A stretch of DNA of 64,000 bases from positions 186,001-250,000 of the forward strand of contig JAKLMB010000004.1 of the NCBI GenBank assembly GCA_022813625.1, read 5' to 3'. The notes beneath the pieces are model-generated. The model searched no databases. It was not told the DNA's origin and saw nothing but the letters and a program-made list of their open reading frames with translations. Positions 34,001 through 44,568 of the stretch are shown piece after piece. The stretch is from Aaosphaeria pasadenensis (taxonomy: Eukaryota; Ascomycota; Dothideomycetes; Pleosporales). The translations under genes and the position numbers were made by a program. How positions within the stretch are numbered: position 1 is the first letter of the stretch; each line of letters opens with the position of its first letter.

Positions 34001-34171
34001 GAGGTCCGATCTCGCAGCACCACTATCGGTGCCTCGTCCGTGAACTCAGAGGAAGAATTCTTCGAGGACGCTGAAAGCGTTGAGCTTCGCTCAATGTCTA
34101 GCGATGACGAAGGGTTCATGACAGATGAAGAGTACGATATTCTCGACGCCAGCGACGAGGAGATCGCCTGA
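31027..34171 (+). CDS. NBR1: NBR1-type selective autophagy receptor (PB1, ZZ fingers, FW domain)
   Basis: Exons 31027-31149, 31278-31734, 31791-32189 and 32241-34171 give 969 residues. A PB1-like domain occupies residues ~7-100 (IIIKVLYLGHNRKFKVPL, then DEDVTFERYSDSVGAYVIL). Four ZZ-type zinc fingers follow at about 220-265, 318-362, 386-432 and 447-500, with CxxC pairs such as CNNCNQ, CSICDHGDYDLC and CLNCPDWDFCSEC. The FW (Nbr1) domain is at ~612-733, with FVQVWTLRNPGPNPWPAGC and WRLKTAEGTPFG. Near the end, EEYDIL at ~956-961 fits an LC3/Atg8-interacting motif (Y-x-x-L) after acidic residues. NBR1 links ubiquitinated or organellar cargo to Atg8 on phagophores. I do not see a UBA domain, as expected for fungal NBR1. 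Confidence 0.94.
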
Positions 34172-35007
34172 GTCTACCCTACGCCTCAAGGCCCCTCTGG
34201 ACGAGTTGTAGCAGGATAGGTAGCGTAAAATCTGCCGATTGCCGATACAAAACGAGGTCGAATGGCCCGGGAGGTGGGCGTGGTGGTGTCCATTGATTGC
34301 ATGGATCTTTTCTTTTAGTGATGGCTTTGGTGTTTGTTTTGGTATATTATCGAATTTGCAACGACACTCACTGTTCCCAGTCCAATACCACACTCTTTCG
34401 GACAAGTCGGCGCTTACAGGCGCATACTGGCTGATATCAGGGCCACTGTACAGGGCACGATCAGGCCTGCCCGATCTATTTTGTTTCCATAGCTTTAGTG
34501 TGAATGAGATTGTGATTTCTTCCTTTTATATACCCAGCTTTCCAGCTCATTGTTTGTATGACCACTGACAACATTGGCATCGCTGTTGAGGACTTGACCC
34601 TTGGAACTCTTATTACTGTTCCAAGCGGTCCCCAAAGCTCTCTTCAGCATGTCGATTGAGACTAGTCTATGCGAAATGGGTGTTGCTAGTTACAGGCGCC
34701 TGAGAATACACCTCCTCGAACTTCGACATCTTTGTTACATGGGTTGTGCTACTTCACGTCGCCGGCTCGATCCGTAACGAGGTAACAGTTGGACTATATT
34801 CTTTCTACGTCTTCATCTATATCGGACAGGAAGCAAAATGTTTCGCTCCTCAATTCTGTCGCCAAGATACCTAGGATATGGTCCCTACTTCCTTTTTTTG
34901 GAAGAAACATATGATCGGCATTTCCTCGAACCCAGATACGTCGCATCCACCACCACCACCATCTCCTCCTCCTCCTCCTCCTCCTCCTCCTCCCACCTGT
35001 CATCAGC
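34172..35007. other. Tail-to-tail intergenic region with TCC microsatellite
   Basis: It holds the 3' ends of NBR1 and DFG10. A CCA/CTCC triplet tract lies at 34948-34996. No further gene. Confidence 0.55.
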
Positions 35008-36138
35008 TCACCAGACCCAGGGGATCATCCTCGTCCGCCCCGCTACCCTATCCTCTCCAAACTTCTGCAAATACCATTCCTTCGTCCCTTTGGCCGTGAC
35101 ACCCAGATTTATGGCGACAAACGTGGTGGCGGCGAGGAGGGTGCAGTTTACGGCCTGGCCGTGCGGTGCAGCGAGTAGGGAGAGGAGGAGATAGATTGCT
35201 ATTTCGCATGTGTAGTGCGGGCATAGAAGAGATGGGAAAAGCGGGTGCGTGGGGAGGCGGTACGTTCTTTGGTCAGAAGGTGATTTGGTGGTGGTCGTCG
35301 TGCGAAGGCGGAAGAGGTAGGCGTGGTAACTGTTTTGTAAGGCGTGCGAAGTTAGTATCAGCGGGACTATTAGGGCTGACTTCCATTTGAACAAGGACGA
35401 CGAAGACGACGAGTGGGCCCGGTGGTTGTAGTCATAGTAGTAGTAATAGTCTTCGATCCAGATTGCGATGTTGACGGTTAGGTAGAATGCTAAGCCTAGG
35501 ACCCAGTGGCCGAACCACATTCGAGATTTGCTACTACTGGACGATGTGTAGGCATGGGATTCGAGGAGGCGCCGTACGCCTTGGAGAAGCATCAGGAGCC
35601 AGGAAAGCTGGATGTGGAGGCGGGATGAGATGAGAGGGGTTCCATCTGGGTTATGTGGTGTTACCTGGAAGGAGGGGAAGGGAGAGGGGAGGAAGAGGAG
35701 ATATCCCCAAATGAGGGAACATAGCACGGAGAGGATGTAGAAGTGGGTGAAGTAGTTATGGGGGACTGTAATGGTGGCGAGATAATCGAGGAATTGTGCG
35801 AATGGAGAGGCAGATGTTGGCTTTGCTGTAGGATGTTCAGGCGCAGAGGTAGAGGATGAGGTAGACGAAGACGAAGACGAAGACGAAGACGAAGACGTAG
35901 GTGTAGCACGGGAACCATAGGCTAGGAAGCGGGAGCTCAAGGCAGGTAGCGCCTGTATGACGAGGATCTAGTAAGCAAGAAAAGGGTTTGAGTTAGTGAA
36001 GCTGTTGGGTGGGCAGGGAAAGGGTGAGGGGGCGGTATGGTGGCGAGTCACAATAGCGGATGCGGCAAGGTGAAAGGCACGCAGTAGGAGGACGGGGTCA
36101 AGGAGCCACCGCCAGGTTATGCTGAGGACATGGTCCAT
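35008..36138 (-). CDS. DFG10: Polyprenol reductase (Dfg10/SRD5A3 family)
   Basis: Exons 36138-36052 and 35967-35008 give 348 residues. The first exon codes for MDHVLSITWRWLLDPVLLLR and the start of the first membrane helix. Several hydrophobic spans follow (FTHFYILSVLCSLIWGYLLF, LQLSWLLMLLQG-like, VLGLAFYLTVNIAIW, LIVPLILTSHALQ). The C-terminal steroid-reductase signature is PHYTCEIAIYLLLSLL, then NLGVTAKGTKEWYLQKFG, ending in RTRMIPWVW. The enzyme reduces the alpha-isoprene unit of polyprenol in the ER to make dolichol for N-glycosylation. A Ser run of about 11 and Ser-rich loops are expanded insertions. The splice site fits and supplies the N-terminal helix that the second exon lacks. Confidence 0.93.
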
Positions 36139-37181
36139 GTATGGGAGTTGAGATGGAACTCTGAGCGTAGATGGATGGATGCAGATCTTTGGTTGTGGTT
36201 TTTCTTTTGGATAAAAAGAATTGAAGTTTTGTTTTTGTTGTTTGGGACGGAGAAAGAATGGATGAAGGAAAATGAATGGGATGGGTGGAATTGGAGGTCA
36301 CGTGGTCATAAGAAGACAGTAACATCCGCTGGACCCGCCGTCCGCCGTTCTGGGTTGCGCGTACATGGTTACCCGGACCTTGACTATTGTCTTATTGATC
36401 AGATCATCAATTGATCTATTGAGTACTCCGTAGTTACTTTACCAAGTCAGTTGCTAGTAATATAATACTTGCAGTTGTGGGTATCGCCATTGTCATTGAG
36501 AGATACCTGTCTAGGTACCTAGGTACGCAGGCACTTAACCCAGACCTAGATCCAGTGCAACAATGCCTATACTTGCTGTATACTACACAGTGGGTGTCCT
36601 ATTCATCGATTATAGATGGTACGAAACAACATGCTATGAATGATACTTGTGATATGTGTGATTCGTGCTTTGTGAGCTGTGATTCGATATGTTCCGATTG
36701 AGAGATTGTAGTACCCACTTCGGAGTACCTAGGTACGTAAGTAGGCAGCTACATAGCGATAGAGTACCTGCAGCCTATTTTAACCTGTCATGAACTACCC
36801 CGTATCATATCATGGATATGGAATATGAGAGGAGAGCTAATAGTACGAGTACCGAGTACTATACGGCACTGGGACTGGGAGTGTGCTGTGTGCTGTGTAC
36901 GGGGTAGTACTGTACTGTACTAGGGAAAGTGGTGGGAATACCAGCCCCAAAGCAGCCAAAGGTGACGAAACGGTCCAACTCGTACGACTTGAAGATGGAC
37001 CTTAGAGAGATAGAGAAATATGAATGGAGAAAATAAGGAAGATGGGTCTTTTAATTATAGAATATCATACCTAGTCTCTCATAGTCTCATAGTCTCATAG
37101 TCTCTCTCATGGTTGTTAGTAGTTTGAGAGATGGAGACTAGAGGAAGCCAAGCCAAGCCAACCGGGTCACCAACCAGCCAG

Positions 37182-37213
37182 CCAATCAGCCATTCAACCA
37201 ATCAGCCAATCAG
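37182..37213 (+). promoter_or_regulatory. Three CCAATCAG boxes
   Basis: CCAATCAG occurs at 37182, 37198 and 37206 inside a CCA/CAGCC-rich repeat. This octamer is the preferred site of the heterotrimeric CCAAT-binding (HAP/NF-Y) complex. About 470-495 bp upstream of the Hos4-like start. Binding is inferred. Confidence 0.5.
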
Positions 37214-37244
37214 CAGCCAACCAGCCCAGCCCAACCCTCCTTCC

Positions 37245-37245
<1 letters not shown>

Positions 37246-37282
<37 letters not shown>

Positions 37283-37335
37283 CTCTCTCTCTCTCTTCTC
37301 TCTTACTCTCTTACTCTCTCTCTCTCCTCTCCTAT
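37246..37335. repeat. (CT)n microsatellite
   Basis: Nearly pure CT dinucleotides, interrupted by a few G and A, in the presumed promoter or leader of the Hos4-like gene. Confidence 0.9.
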
Positions 37336-37636
37336 CTTCTTCCTCTTCCTCCTCTCCTCTTCGCTTGTTCATCCACCCTACACCTACACTTACACCTTCA
37401 CCTTCACCTTCACCTTCACCTACACCTACTCACTACACCGACATCTACACCTACACCGACACCTCCTTCCATCTCAAGCCTCAGCCTTCCTCTCCCATCT
37501 GGTCTTGTCTCCCTCTCTGTCTCTCTTCCTCCTCTACCTCCCTCCCCTTCAATCGACTGCCCTTCCGTTTCAACGTGCAGGCAGCCGAGCGCTTTGCAGG
37601 CGCACCCTACCTATCGACTGCCTGCACCCCAACATC

Positions 37637-37687
37637 ATGAGGCAGGAGCCTTCGCGTCCTGTCCACATCTTGCGTGATGACCAGTAA
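37637..37687 (+). promoter_or_regulatory. Upstream ORF overlapping the Hos4-like start codon
   Basis: An ATG at 37637 opens a 16-codon frame that stops at 37687, past the main ATG at 37677 and in another frame. If the leader covers it, ribosomes that use it must skip the main start. Its effect depends on the transcript start, which I cannot see. Confidence 0.45.
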
Positions 37688-40600
37688 TGGCGATGCTAGC
37701 TTGAACCCTTCAGACCAGGCAACTGTCGCTGCTGGACCTCCAACCCATCGTGCCGCCTCTCCCGCCACTCAAAACACGGCGCCTCCCACCTCCCTCAGAG
37801 ATGGGCAACCATCACCTCATCACTCTCGGAACGGCGAGAACACCCAGGACGACGCCCAGAACGAGTCCGAGGCCGAGACAGTCGTGTTGGACGATGCCAA
37901 GGACAGTACCTCGAAGGAGAAGAAGGTGATCAAGATGGAACGTGACGATGACGACGATGATGATAACGCAGCCAAGTTACGGTCCATCAAAGAGTCCTCA
38001 CGGACGCGCACGCGCACGCGTTCACCCATTGCCAATGGACGGAGGCACTCGGTATCAGACGCGAAGGAGCTGAAGGAGGTGAAGCTGAATGGGGCCCGCC
38101 GTGGCTCTGACCCCGATGGAAAGAGCCCACCTCCAACTTCACCTGGCAACCGAACCCACTCACGCCACGCCAAAGACGCGAGCCCCGACGACTCGGTGAA
38201 ATCACCCGTGCTTCCCACCACATCACCTACGCAACACGCCACCCGTGGCCGAAGCTCATCAATAACGGAATCACGAAAACGCAAACTGCGCGACGAGTCG
38301 CACACGAAATCGCTGGAGCCGTTGCGACAGAAGGCCAAAACCGAAGGATTGAAAGAGTTGCGCACGCAACCCAACTCTCCTGCCACCCCCGGTGTTGGTA
38401 GACCCCACAAGCGCTCGCAGTCTACGCAATCTGCCGTGCAAGGAGTGCCAGGCCGCAAACGCAAAGAAGTCACGGCTCTCACGCTGCCCCCAGAGCGGAG
38501 AAACTATTCCGATTCCAGCTCGGAACACTCCTCTTCACCCCATCCCGCGCATACCCCACATCTGCTGCATAACAGGGTCAAACGGTCTTCACATCGCGCA
38601 TTGACGTCGCCGGCGCGCGCTATGACACACAAGCGCAACGTTGACAAGTTTGGCGCGACGCGACTGGCGAGGGAGAGCGAAAAGGGCGACCTGGACCAAG
38701 TCATTGCAGCCTACAATGCAGCGTCTGAAGAGCTGGACCAAGAAGATTTCGCGGGAATCGCTCCTCTTCAAAAGGCCGCCCTACATGGCTGGGCCGACGT
38801 CGTCGAATTTCTCATTAAGAAGGGTTGTCGAACCGACTGCGAATCCAATGACCGGGATACCCCTCTGATCGATGCTGTTGAGAATGGGCACCTGGACGTT
38901 GTCAAGCTTTTACTCCATAAGGGTCACGTCAATCCGCACCACCAGAACAAGAAAGGCCAAAGAGCCATTGATGTATTGGATCCCGACGAAGACGATGCTA
39001 CCGAGATCGAGGCGGAGCTCAGAGCTGCGATGCGGCGGCAAACCGATACGGCAAAGAAGGAGGAAGACACCACTCCAGGCTTTGCACAGCAGAAATCCGC
39101 GTCGAGACTTCTCTACAATGAATACAACCTAGAGACTCTTATTGAGAAGTCAGGCGACGGTGATATGGCCGCGGTTGGCGAGCTTCTCAACAGCAACATT
39201 AGACCGAATATTGCCTGTGGTGTGGCTGCTTCGAGGGGTGGCTACGATGAAGTACTCAGCATCCTTCTCGCAAGCGGACTGAAGCCTGATCCTGATCCGT
39301 CAAAACATACAGACACACCCATGCTCGTCGCCATCGGTAGAGGACATATGAAAGTCATCCAGCTATTACTGAACCAGGACCTTTTCAATCCTACCAGGCG
39401 CAATCGCGATGGCAAGACCTATTACGAAATCTCCGAGGAACGCCGTGGACCGAAATGGGAGTTGGAGAGGGATCTCTTAAAGGACGCCTACGACACGTAC
39501 TCGAAAACACATAAAAGCCCTAAGAGGGTGAAGAAGGAAGCGCCTAACGCAGCTGCCGTTCGTGCCAAGAAGAGGTCCTCACCAAGTCGCCGGGAGCCGT
39601 CATCTTCGCCCCGGCCAGAAGCAAAGCGTTCTCTGACGAACAAGTCCTCTGCGGGCCTCCAGAAATCAAGACGGCTAATGTCTGGGAAGGAAATAGCGAG
39701 TCGTGATGTTAAACGACGGAGGAGAGTGGTGTCTGACGAGTCCTCCGATGAAGACTCTGATGCCGATGTCAGACCACCGAAGAAGGCACATGCAAAGCCC
39801 CGCTCGTACAGCGAAGGAGAAGAAAACAAGCAATTGAAAAGGGCAATCAAAGAGAGCTTGGACAGCCATACCGCGCCGAAGCGTGCTGCGCGTGCTGGCT
39901 CTGCCGATAGTGAGGACGGTGCACATCCTCCGCAAAAGCGCGGGCCAAAGATTCGGACCAAGGTCACCAATTCTAAGCCTACTCCTACGCCCGAAGTCGA
40001 ATCTCCGGATGAACGGAAACCTGTCAAGAACAAGATAAAGTCACGTATACTGGAGGAAAAGATCAAGAAGCGCCGTGCATCCGACGTGTCCATCGATGAA
40101 ACCAAGGTTAAAAGGACTCCTACTGCTTCTTCCAAATCTACGCCTGCCCCACCGGAGAAAGCAGCTACGCCTGATATTGTTCGCGAACGTCGCTTGGAAC
40201 AGGAAAAGCATGCTGCTGCTGCCGCCGAAGCTGAAGCCGAAGCTGAGGCAAAAAGAAAAGCTGCCGAAGCGGAGTCAAAGAAACGTGAAGAAGAGGAACA
40301 GGCTGCCCGCAAAGCTGCCCGTAAAGCTGCTGAGGAGGAGGAAGCTCGGAGGAAGGCAGAGGCTGAAGCTGCAGCTGAAGCAGAAGCGAAACGGTTAGCT
40401 GAGAAAGCAAAGGCGGAAGCGGAGGCGGAGGCAGCTCGCAAACGAGAAGAAGAGAAGGAGAAACAGCGCCAGGAGGCAGAGGAGGCCAAACGACAGGAAA
40501 TGTTGGCAGCACGGAGAGACCGGATCTCGAAGCTGCCACGAGCGCTCAGGCGCGCCTGCGAGCTCGGAAGTAATAGACCTTTGCATTTCTCTGGAGAGGA

Positions 40601-41183
40601 ATTAGGCATATCCGCTGTCTTCTTACCTTTGTTTTATGCTACCTCCAAGGACGTCAAACCTCATGAGCACCAGAACGCTGTCTCCAAATCCTACGTCATG
40701 TCCTTCCAGGCTGTTGGCATTCTTGGACTCCCTGAGCTGGATCTTGCTCATTTGGATGCTCCTTACTCTGAATGGGAACGAATTCCAGTAACTCGTGATC
40801 AACGAGAGCTGCTCCTCCGCCAGTATGACGTGGCTCTCCTGGCTCAGGACTACCGTTTCCCAATGGCAGGGCCCGACTTCGATTTCGCCCAGATCCAGGA
40901 TCGTGTCAAGGAAGCTCGCCAACAGTTCCTTGATCTCGAGGGCCTGTACTGGATCGAGGACTCGGTACTTCCACCAGAAGTTGATAAGGTGGATATCCTC
41001 AGACCACTCCTGGCAGACGTAAAGGACCCTCAGCGGCGAAGGCAGATTCACCTTCGTGAGCTCGTGAACGAATCCGCACCCGAGAAGAAACGAAAGCCGA
41101 GAAAGAGCTTCATGGATGCCGTCCTGGGCCAGAGCTCTACGAATGGCATCGCTGACTCCACGAAGATAAACGGCGGCGGATGA
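37677..41183 (+). CDS. HOS4: Hos4-like ankyrin protein (Set3 histone deacetylase complex type)
   Basis: An intronless 1168-residue protein. The first ~320 residues are disordered, with Ser/Pro/Arg tracts and an acidic run (DDDDDDD). Ankyrin repeats are at ~330-430 (FAGIAPLQKAALHGWADVVEFLIKKG-like, then DTPLIDAVENGHLDVVKLLL) and a second set at ~480-590 (ACGVAASRGGYDEVLSILLA, MLVAIGRGHMKVIQLLL). Charged linkers follow, then an Ala/Glu/Lys-rich helix or coiled coil at ~835-950, and a folded C-terminal region (~960-1120; LPRALRRACELG, AVFLPLFYATSKD). This layout matches fungal Hos4 orthologs, ankyrin subunits of the Set3C deacetylase complex in the nucleus. The identity is by architecture. The ATG at 37677 is used; a non-ATG codon precedes it. 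Confidence 0.8.
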   Translation: MTSNGDASLNPSDQATVAAGPPTHRAASPATQNTAPPTSLRDGQPSPHHSRNGENTQDDAQNESEAETVVLDDAKDSTSKEKKVIKMERDDDDDDDNAAKLRSIKESSRTRTRTRSPIANGRRHSVSDAKELKEVKLNGARRGSDPDGKSPPPTSPGNRTHSRHAKDASPDDSVKSPVLPTTSPTQHATRGRSSSITESRKRKLRDESHTKSLEPLRQKAKTEGLKELRTQPNSPATPGVGRPHKRSQSTQSAVQGVPGRKRKEVTALTLPPERRNYSDSSSEHSSSPHPAHTPHLLHNRVKRSSHRALTSPARAMTHKRNVDKFGATRLARESEKGDLDQVIAAYNAASEELDQEDFAGIAPLQKAALHGWADVVEFLIKKGCRTDCESNDRDTPLIDAVENGHLDVVKLLLHKGHVNPHHQNKKGQRAIDVLDPDEDDATEIEAELRAAMRRQTDTAKKEEDTTPGFAQQKSASRLLYNEYNLETLIEKSGDGDMAAVGELLNSNIRPNIACGVAASRGGYDEVLSILLASGLKPDPDPSKHTDTPMLVAIGRGHMKVIQLLLNQDLFNPTRRNRDGKTYYEISEERRGPKWELERDLLKDAYDTYSKTHKSPKRVKKEAPNAAAVRAKKRSSPSRREPSSSPRPEAKRSLTNKSSAGLQKSRRLMSGKEIASRDVKRRRRVVSDESSDEDSDADVRPPKKAHAKPRSYSEGEENKQLKRAIKESLDSHTAPKRAARAGSADSEDGAHPPQKRGPKIRTKVTNSKPTPTPEVESPDERKPVKNKIKSRILEEKIKKRRASDVSIDETKVKRTPTASSKSTPAPPEKAATPDIVRERRLEQEKHAAAAAEAEAEAEAKRKAAEAESKKREEEEQAARKAARKAAEEEEARRKAEAEAAAEAEAKRLAEKAKAEAEAEAARKREEEKEKQRQEAEEAKRQEMLAARRDRISKLPRALRRACELGSNRPLHFSGEELGISAVFLPLFYATSKDVKPHEHQNAVSKSYVMSFQAVGILGLPELDLAHLDAPYSEWERIPVTRDQRELLLRQYDVALLAQDYRFPMAGPDFDFAQIQDRVKEARQQFLDLEGLYWIEDSVLPPEVDKVDILRPLLADVKDPQRRRQIHLRELVNESAPEKKRKPRKSFMDAVLGQSSTNGIADSTKINGGG

Positions 41184-42913
41184 AATCCTCACCACGTAAC
41201 GATGAACCATGTTCTTATATTGTTTCAATCTCAATTGCCCTTATACCCCCGCGCTTGTTGTTTGCCACGATGATGCGATTCCGAATATTTCTGAAGGACG
41301 AATGTGACGGTAGAAGAAGAAAGGACCTTGAATTAATCCCGGACCAAGTGGAATAAGATTAGACACGGAATCTGAACAATCTCGTTCGATCTGTCGAAGA
41401 ATTTCGTTCAAGATATGCTGGCCATGATGTCTGTTATTTTTACGACTAGCTATCGACTAGCACCAACGAACCATGAAACGAGCATGGAAAAAAGGGATCA
41501 TTGGTACCTTGCTGATCTGGTCATTCGCTCACGGATTATTCTTAATTATTTGTACCTATTTGCTAGAAGTGCAGGGAGGAGTGTATGGAGAAGACGCACA
41601 GGGGAAGCCCACACTCGAAGCAGAGTCTTGGGGTGGAGGGGGAATCCGAACATTGTGTATAAAGCCCCCAAACGAAGGACAGCCCTCCTTTGTCTATACG
41701 TCAATCAAGGATTCTTGATGAACAATGACGATGATGAAATAAATAAATAAACAACACCAAAACATTCAAACCTCGCTACTATCGTGGTCTTAGATATCAA
41801 CATTCAAGCGTTCGTATGGTGACGTACTTGTCTCCTCGTTGTCCCCCGCTCAATCTCGCAAGATATAAACCGTTCGGCCTTCGTTGAATCAGCCCAATTC
41901 CTTCGGTTATCTTCACACGTGTCTAGATATGCACATATGCCTAATTCCCATGACGTTAATGTATCAAATGTATTGAGGAATCTGCCAGCCTACCGTCGTC
42001 ACTTTTTTGGCACTATTATCAACTAAGCGAGAGAGCAGGCACGCAAGCAGGCAAGCAAGCAATCCGAAACCCCAGTTGACGAACCAAGCCAAAGAAACTT
42101 ACTCGATCGGGAAGGTTTTCTTCGCAAACCAGGCCCCATCCCGTATTTTGGCGTGTAGTTATGTAGGAGTACAGTCAGGTGTGGCGCACAAGGATGAAAG
42201 CAGGAAGAAAAATGAAAAGTGTCGATGACTGCGGGGAACGCCCCCGCTGCACCTAACAGGCGGCGGATGCCCGGCGCGGGTGCCAAACCAAGGAACTGTG
42301 CCCGACGAACCGGTTTTGCTTGCTGGGAAGGGAAGGGTTGCAAGTAGTCTACTGGACATGGACGAACCAACCGTAATTTTCTGGGTGGGTAGGTAGTAGG
42401 TAGGTCGACACTGGCTTGTGTATCTATCTACGAGGTATCATCTCTACTCAGGTTGAAATCTTTTCCTCTCCTCCCCCCTTCTTCTTCTTGTTGTTGTCTT
42501 ATTTGGATATATGCAAAGAAAGCCTTAGATACCCTTGGACACAATTACCTCCTATGTTAGGTAGTCTAGTCGTATTATTGTAATATCAACCTACGGTTTG
42601 CCTTAGTCCACCCTTTTCGTAATGTGTATCCAGTCACTCCTGCTGTCTAAGTTACTTGGTGGCGGGCTAGCCCTGGCTCTACTTGGGAAATGTCCCGAGG
42701 GTGAATCTACGAAAATGGGAATGGATTCATGTGAGAGAGCTTGAGAATGTGTTCTATACATCCAGGAAGAAAGGGTATAATTAAGTACTGTGTAATAGTG
42801 GAACAGTGGATTGGTTGTGTATGTCAGACATCTCTGGCGTTAATGTGCTATGATACCACACATGTGGGAAAAGGCAACGTCGTACATGTACATGCAGCAA
42901 CGACTGCCATCCT
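41184..42913. other. Tail-to-tail intergenic region
   Basis: 1.7 kb between the Hos4-like gene and the FAD enzyme. An 81-codon open frame at 41473 has a hydrophobic start but no other support. TAGGTAG/CTACC repeats lie near 42390-42405. I do not call a gene. Confidence 0.45.
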
Positions 42914-44568
42914 TCAAAGCTTCTCCCTGGCGTCATGCTTCCAACCATTCAAGTCCCCCAGATCCTTCGCCCTCGCCGCCCGTCGACTCTTGACCGCATC
43001 GCCACTTCCCGGCCTCCACCTCCATGCTTCCGCCAACTCCGCACTCAGTCTCCCCTCCAACAGCTCCACAACATGTGACCCAATGTTAGGAAGCAGTTTA
43101 AACGTGTGTCCACTATCTCCCGTCGCCAGGACGAAGTTCTTCCAGCGGGGGTGCTCGCACACGAGGAGCGCGGCGTCAGGTGTGTCGTTGCACCAACACA
43201 ACGCACGATCGAACAGTGGCTTCTGGACAAAAGACGGGAGGAAGACCTCCAGCGCCTTGCGGATACGCACCTCGCTCTCGTCTGGATACGTGTCTGTGGG
43301 ATGCGCGGCGTGGGACCTGGGCACCGAGATCTTGCGAGGCGAGGCCGCGCCGTACGGTTGGTGCAGGACGTTGTGGGTGAAGCCCGGGAACTCGTCGCAG
43401 ATCTTGATGACGCCCGAAGCGTCAGGCTCGAAGAAGAAACCTATGTCTGGGTTGTACACGACGGGGGTGTCGGCGTAGGGTAGGGCCTCTGAGGGGGTAA
43501 GGCGGATTTTGGCATACACCCATGCCTATTTGGTTTCATGCTTTCATTAGCAGTGATACCTTTCGAATGCTTAAGATGGCTGTCGTAGAAAGATGGTGGG
43601 GTCGAGGAGATGCCATGGGATTTTGATAGGTGAGGCCTGAAAAATGAATGTTACGATACCTTTGAGCAACACTGATCTTCCAAATCAACGAGAGCAGGGC
43701 TCCATGCTCCCGTGGCGAGAACAACCTGGTCAGCATAGTACTGCGTCCCATCGGCGGTCTCGACGCCCACGCAGTCGGAGCTGTCGTTCTGTGAAAATAG
43801 AGGTTTCTTGAAGGTGCCAGCACCGCCGAAGCCGAATTTCACGCCCTGGCGTTGGCACTCTTCACCGATGGCGTTGATGGCTTGTGCTGCAGCGAGCCAG
43901 CCTCCGTCTTTGCTGAAGACAGCCTTCCAGCCCTGTGGTTTGTACGAAAATTAGTTTAGAGTATCCTTGTGTCAGGGTGGTAAGGGGGAATAGTTAGATT
44001 TGAATATCATCATTGATGAATAGAGTAGATAAGACTGACTTTGATGTTTTCATGCTCAAGGAGCGGCATCTTTTTCAAGATTTCTTCTTCGTTGTCGAGC
44101 CATTCGGTGGTGTTTTCAAGGCCCACACCTGCATCCAGCAGTCTTTGATAAGCTTCTTTGAGTCCTGCGAGGCCGGACTCCGTGTGTGCACAGTCGAGCT
44201 ATGAAGTCGTCAGTCGACGAAGCGACATACAGGATAACCATCACTTCATAGTGTGGTGTGGTATGAAGGTCTATAGTGCTTACCCGTCCAGTGTTATGAA
44301 AAAATGGCTTAAAGAGCTCATCATTTGTCCACATCTGTCTCGATTCCAGACTTAACTGTAGATCAACCTTGTTCCTCAATCGAATTCCCATGATCTTGTT
44401 CAAGTCGTTTCCGGCCGACTGCGCAGATGGTATGGGGTAGGTGTCGAGCACTGTGATGTTCGATGGCGTGTAGCCCGAACGCAGCAGATGCAGGGCTGTC
44501 GAGGATCCCATCGTGCCTCCACCACCTACCACAATGACTTTTGTGTCTTTGCGTAACGTGGTGGCCAT
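42914..44568 (-). CDS. FAD-dependent amine oxidase, amadoriase/sarcosine-oxidase-like
   Basis: Exons 44568-44284, 44198-44040, 43932-43660 and 43525-42914 give 442 residues. The FAD-binding Rossmann motif VVGGGGTMGSSTALHLLRSG starts at residue 13. SAGNDLNKIMGIRLRN follows, then LATGAWSP in the middle, and a C-terminal block CWCNDTPDAALLVCEHPRWK, ATGDSGHTFKLLPNIGSHVV, close to fungal fructosyl-amine oxidases (amadoriases). A cysteine in the CWC region is the likely covalent-FAD site by analogy. These enzymes oxidise N-glycated amino acids or N-methyl amines and release hydrogen peroxide. The exact substrate is not readable. The last residues are KL (REKL), not a canonical SKL peroxisomal signal. 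It is head-to-head with a transporter gene. Confidence 0.88.

Larger units (their letters stand above)
36139..37676. promoter_or_regulatory. Divergent promoter region of DFG10 and the Hos4-like gene
   Basis: 1538 bp without a supported gene. It contains TACTCCGTA at 36424, TACCTAGGTA copies near 36517 and 36727, three CCAATCAG boxes at 37182-37213, a (CT)n tract at 37246-37335 and a CCTTCA/CCTACA repeat zone at 37378-37430. The CT-rich tract is probably part of the core promoter or leader of the Hos4-like gene. Confidence 0.6.

Noticed and set aside
37131..37640. 169-codon Ser/Leu/Pro-rich plus frame
   Set aside because: It is a translation of the CT, CCTTCA and CCTACA simple repeats in the promoter.
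39488..40609. Long minus-strand frame of 373 codons, Ala/Ser-rich
   Set aside because: It is the mirror of the Lys/Glu/Ala-rich coding region of the Hos4-like gene.
41473..41718. 81-codon frame with a hydrophobic N-terminal stretch
   Set aside because: It lies in a gene-poor spacer, has no cysteine pattern, homolog memory or intron support, and its later half is low in information.
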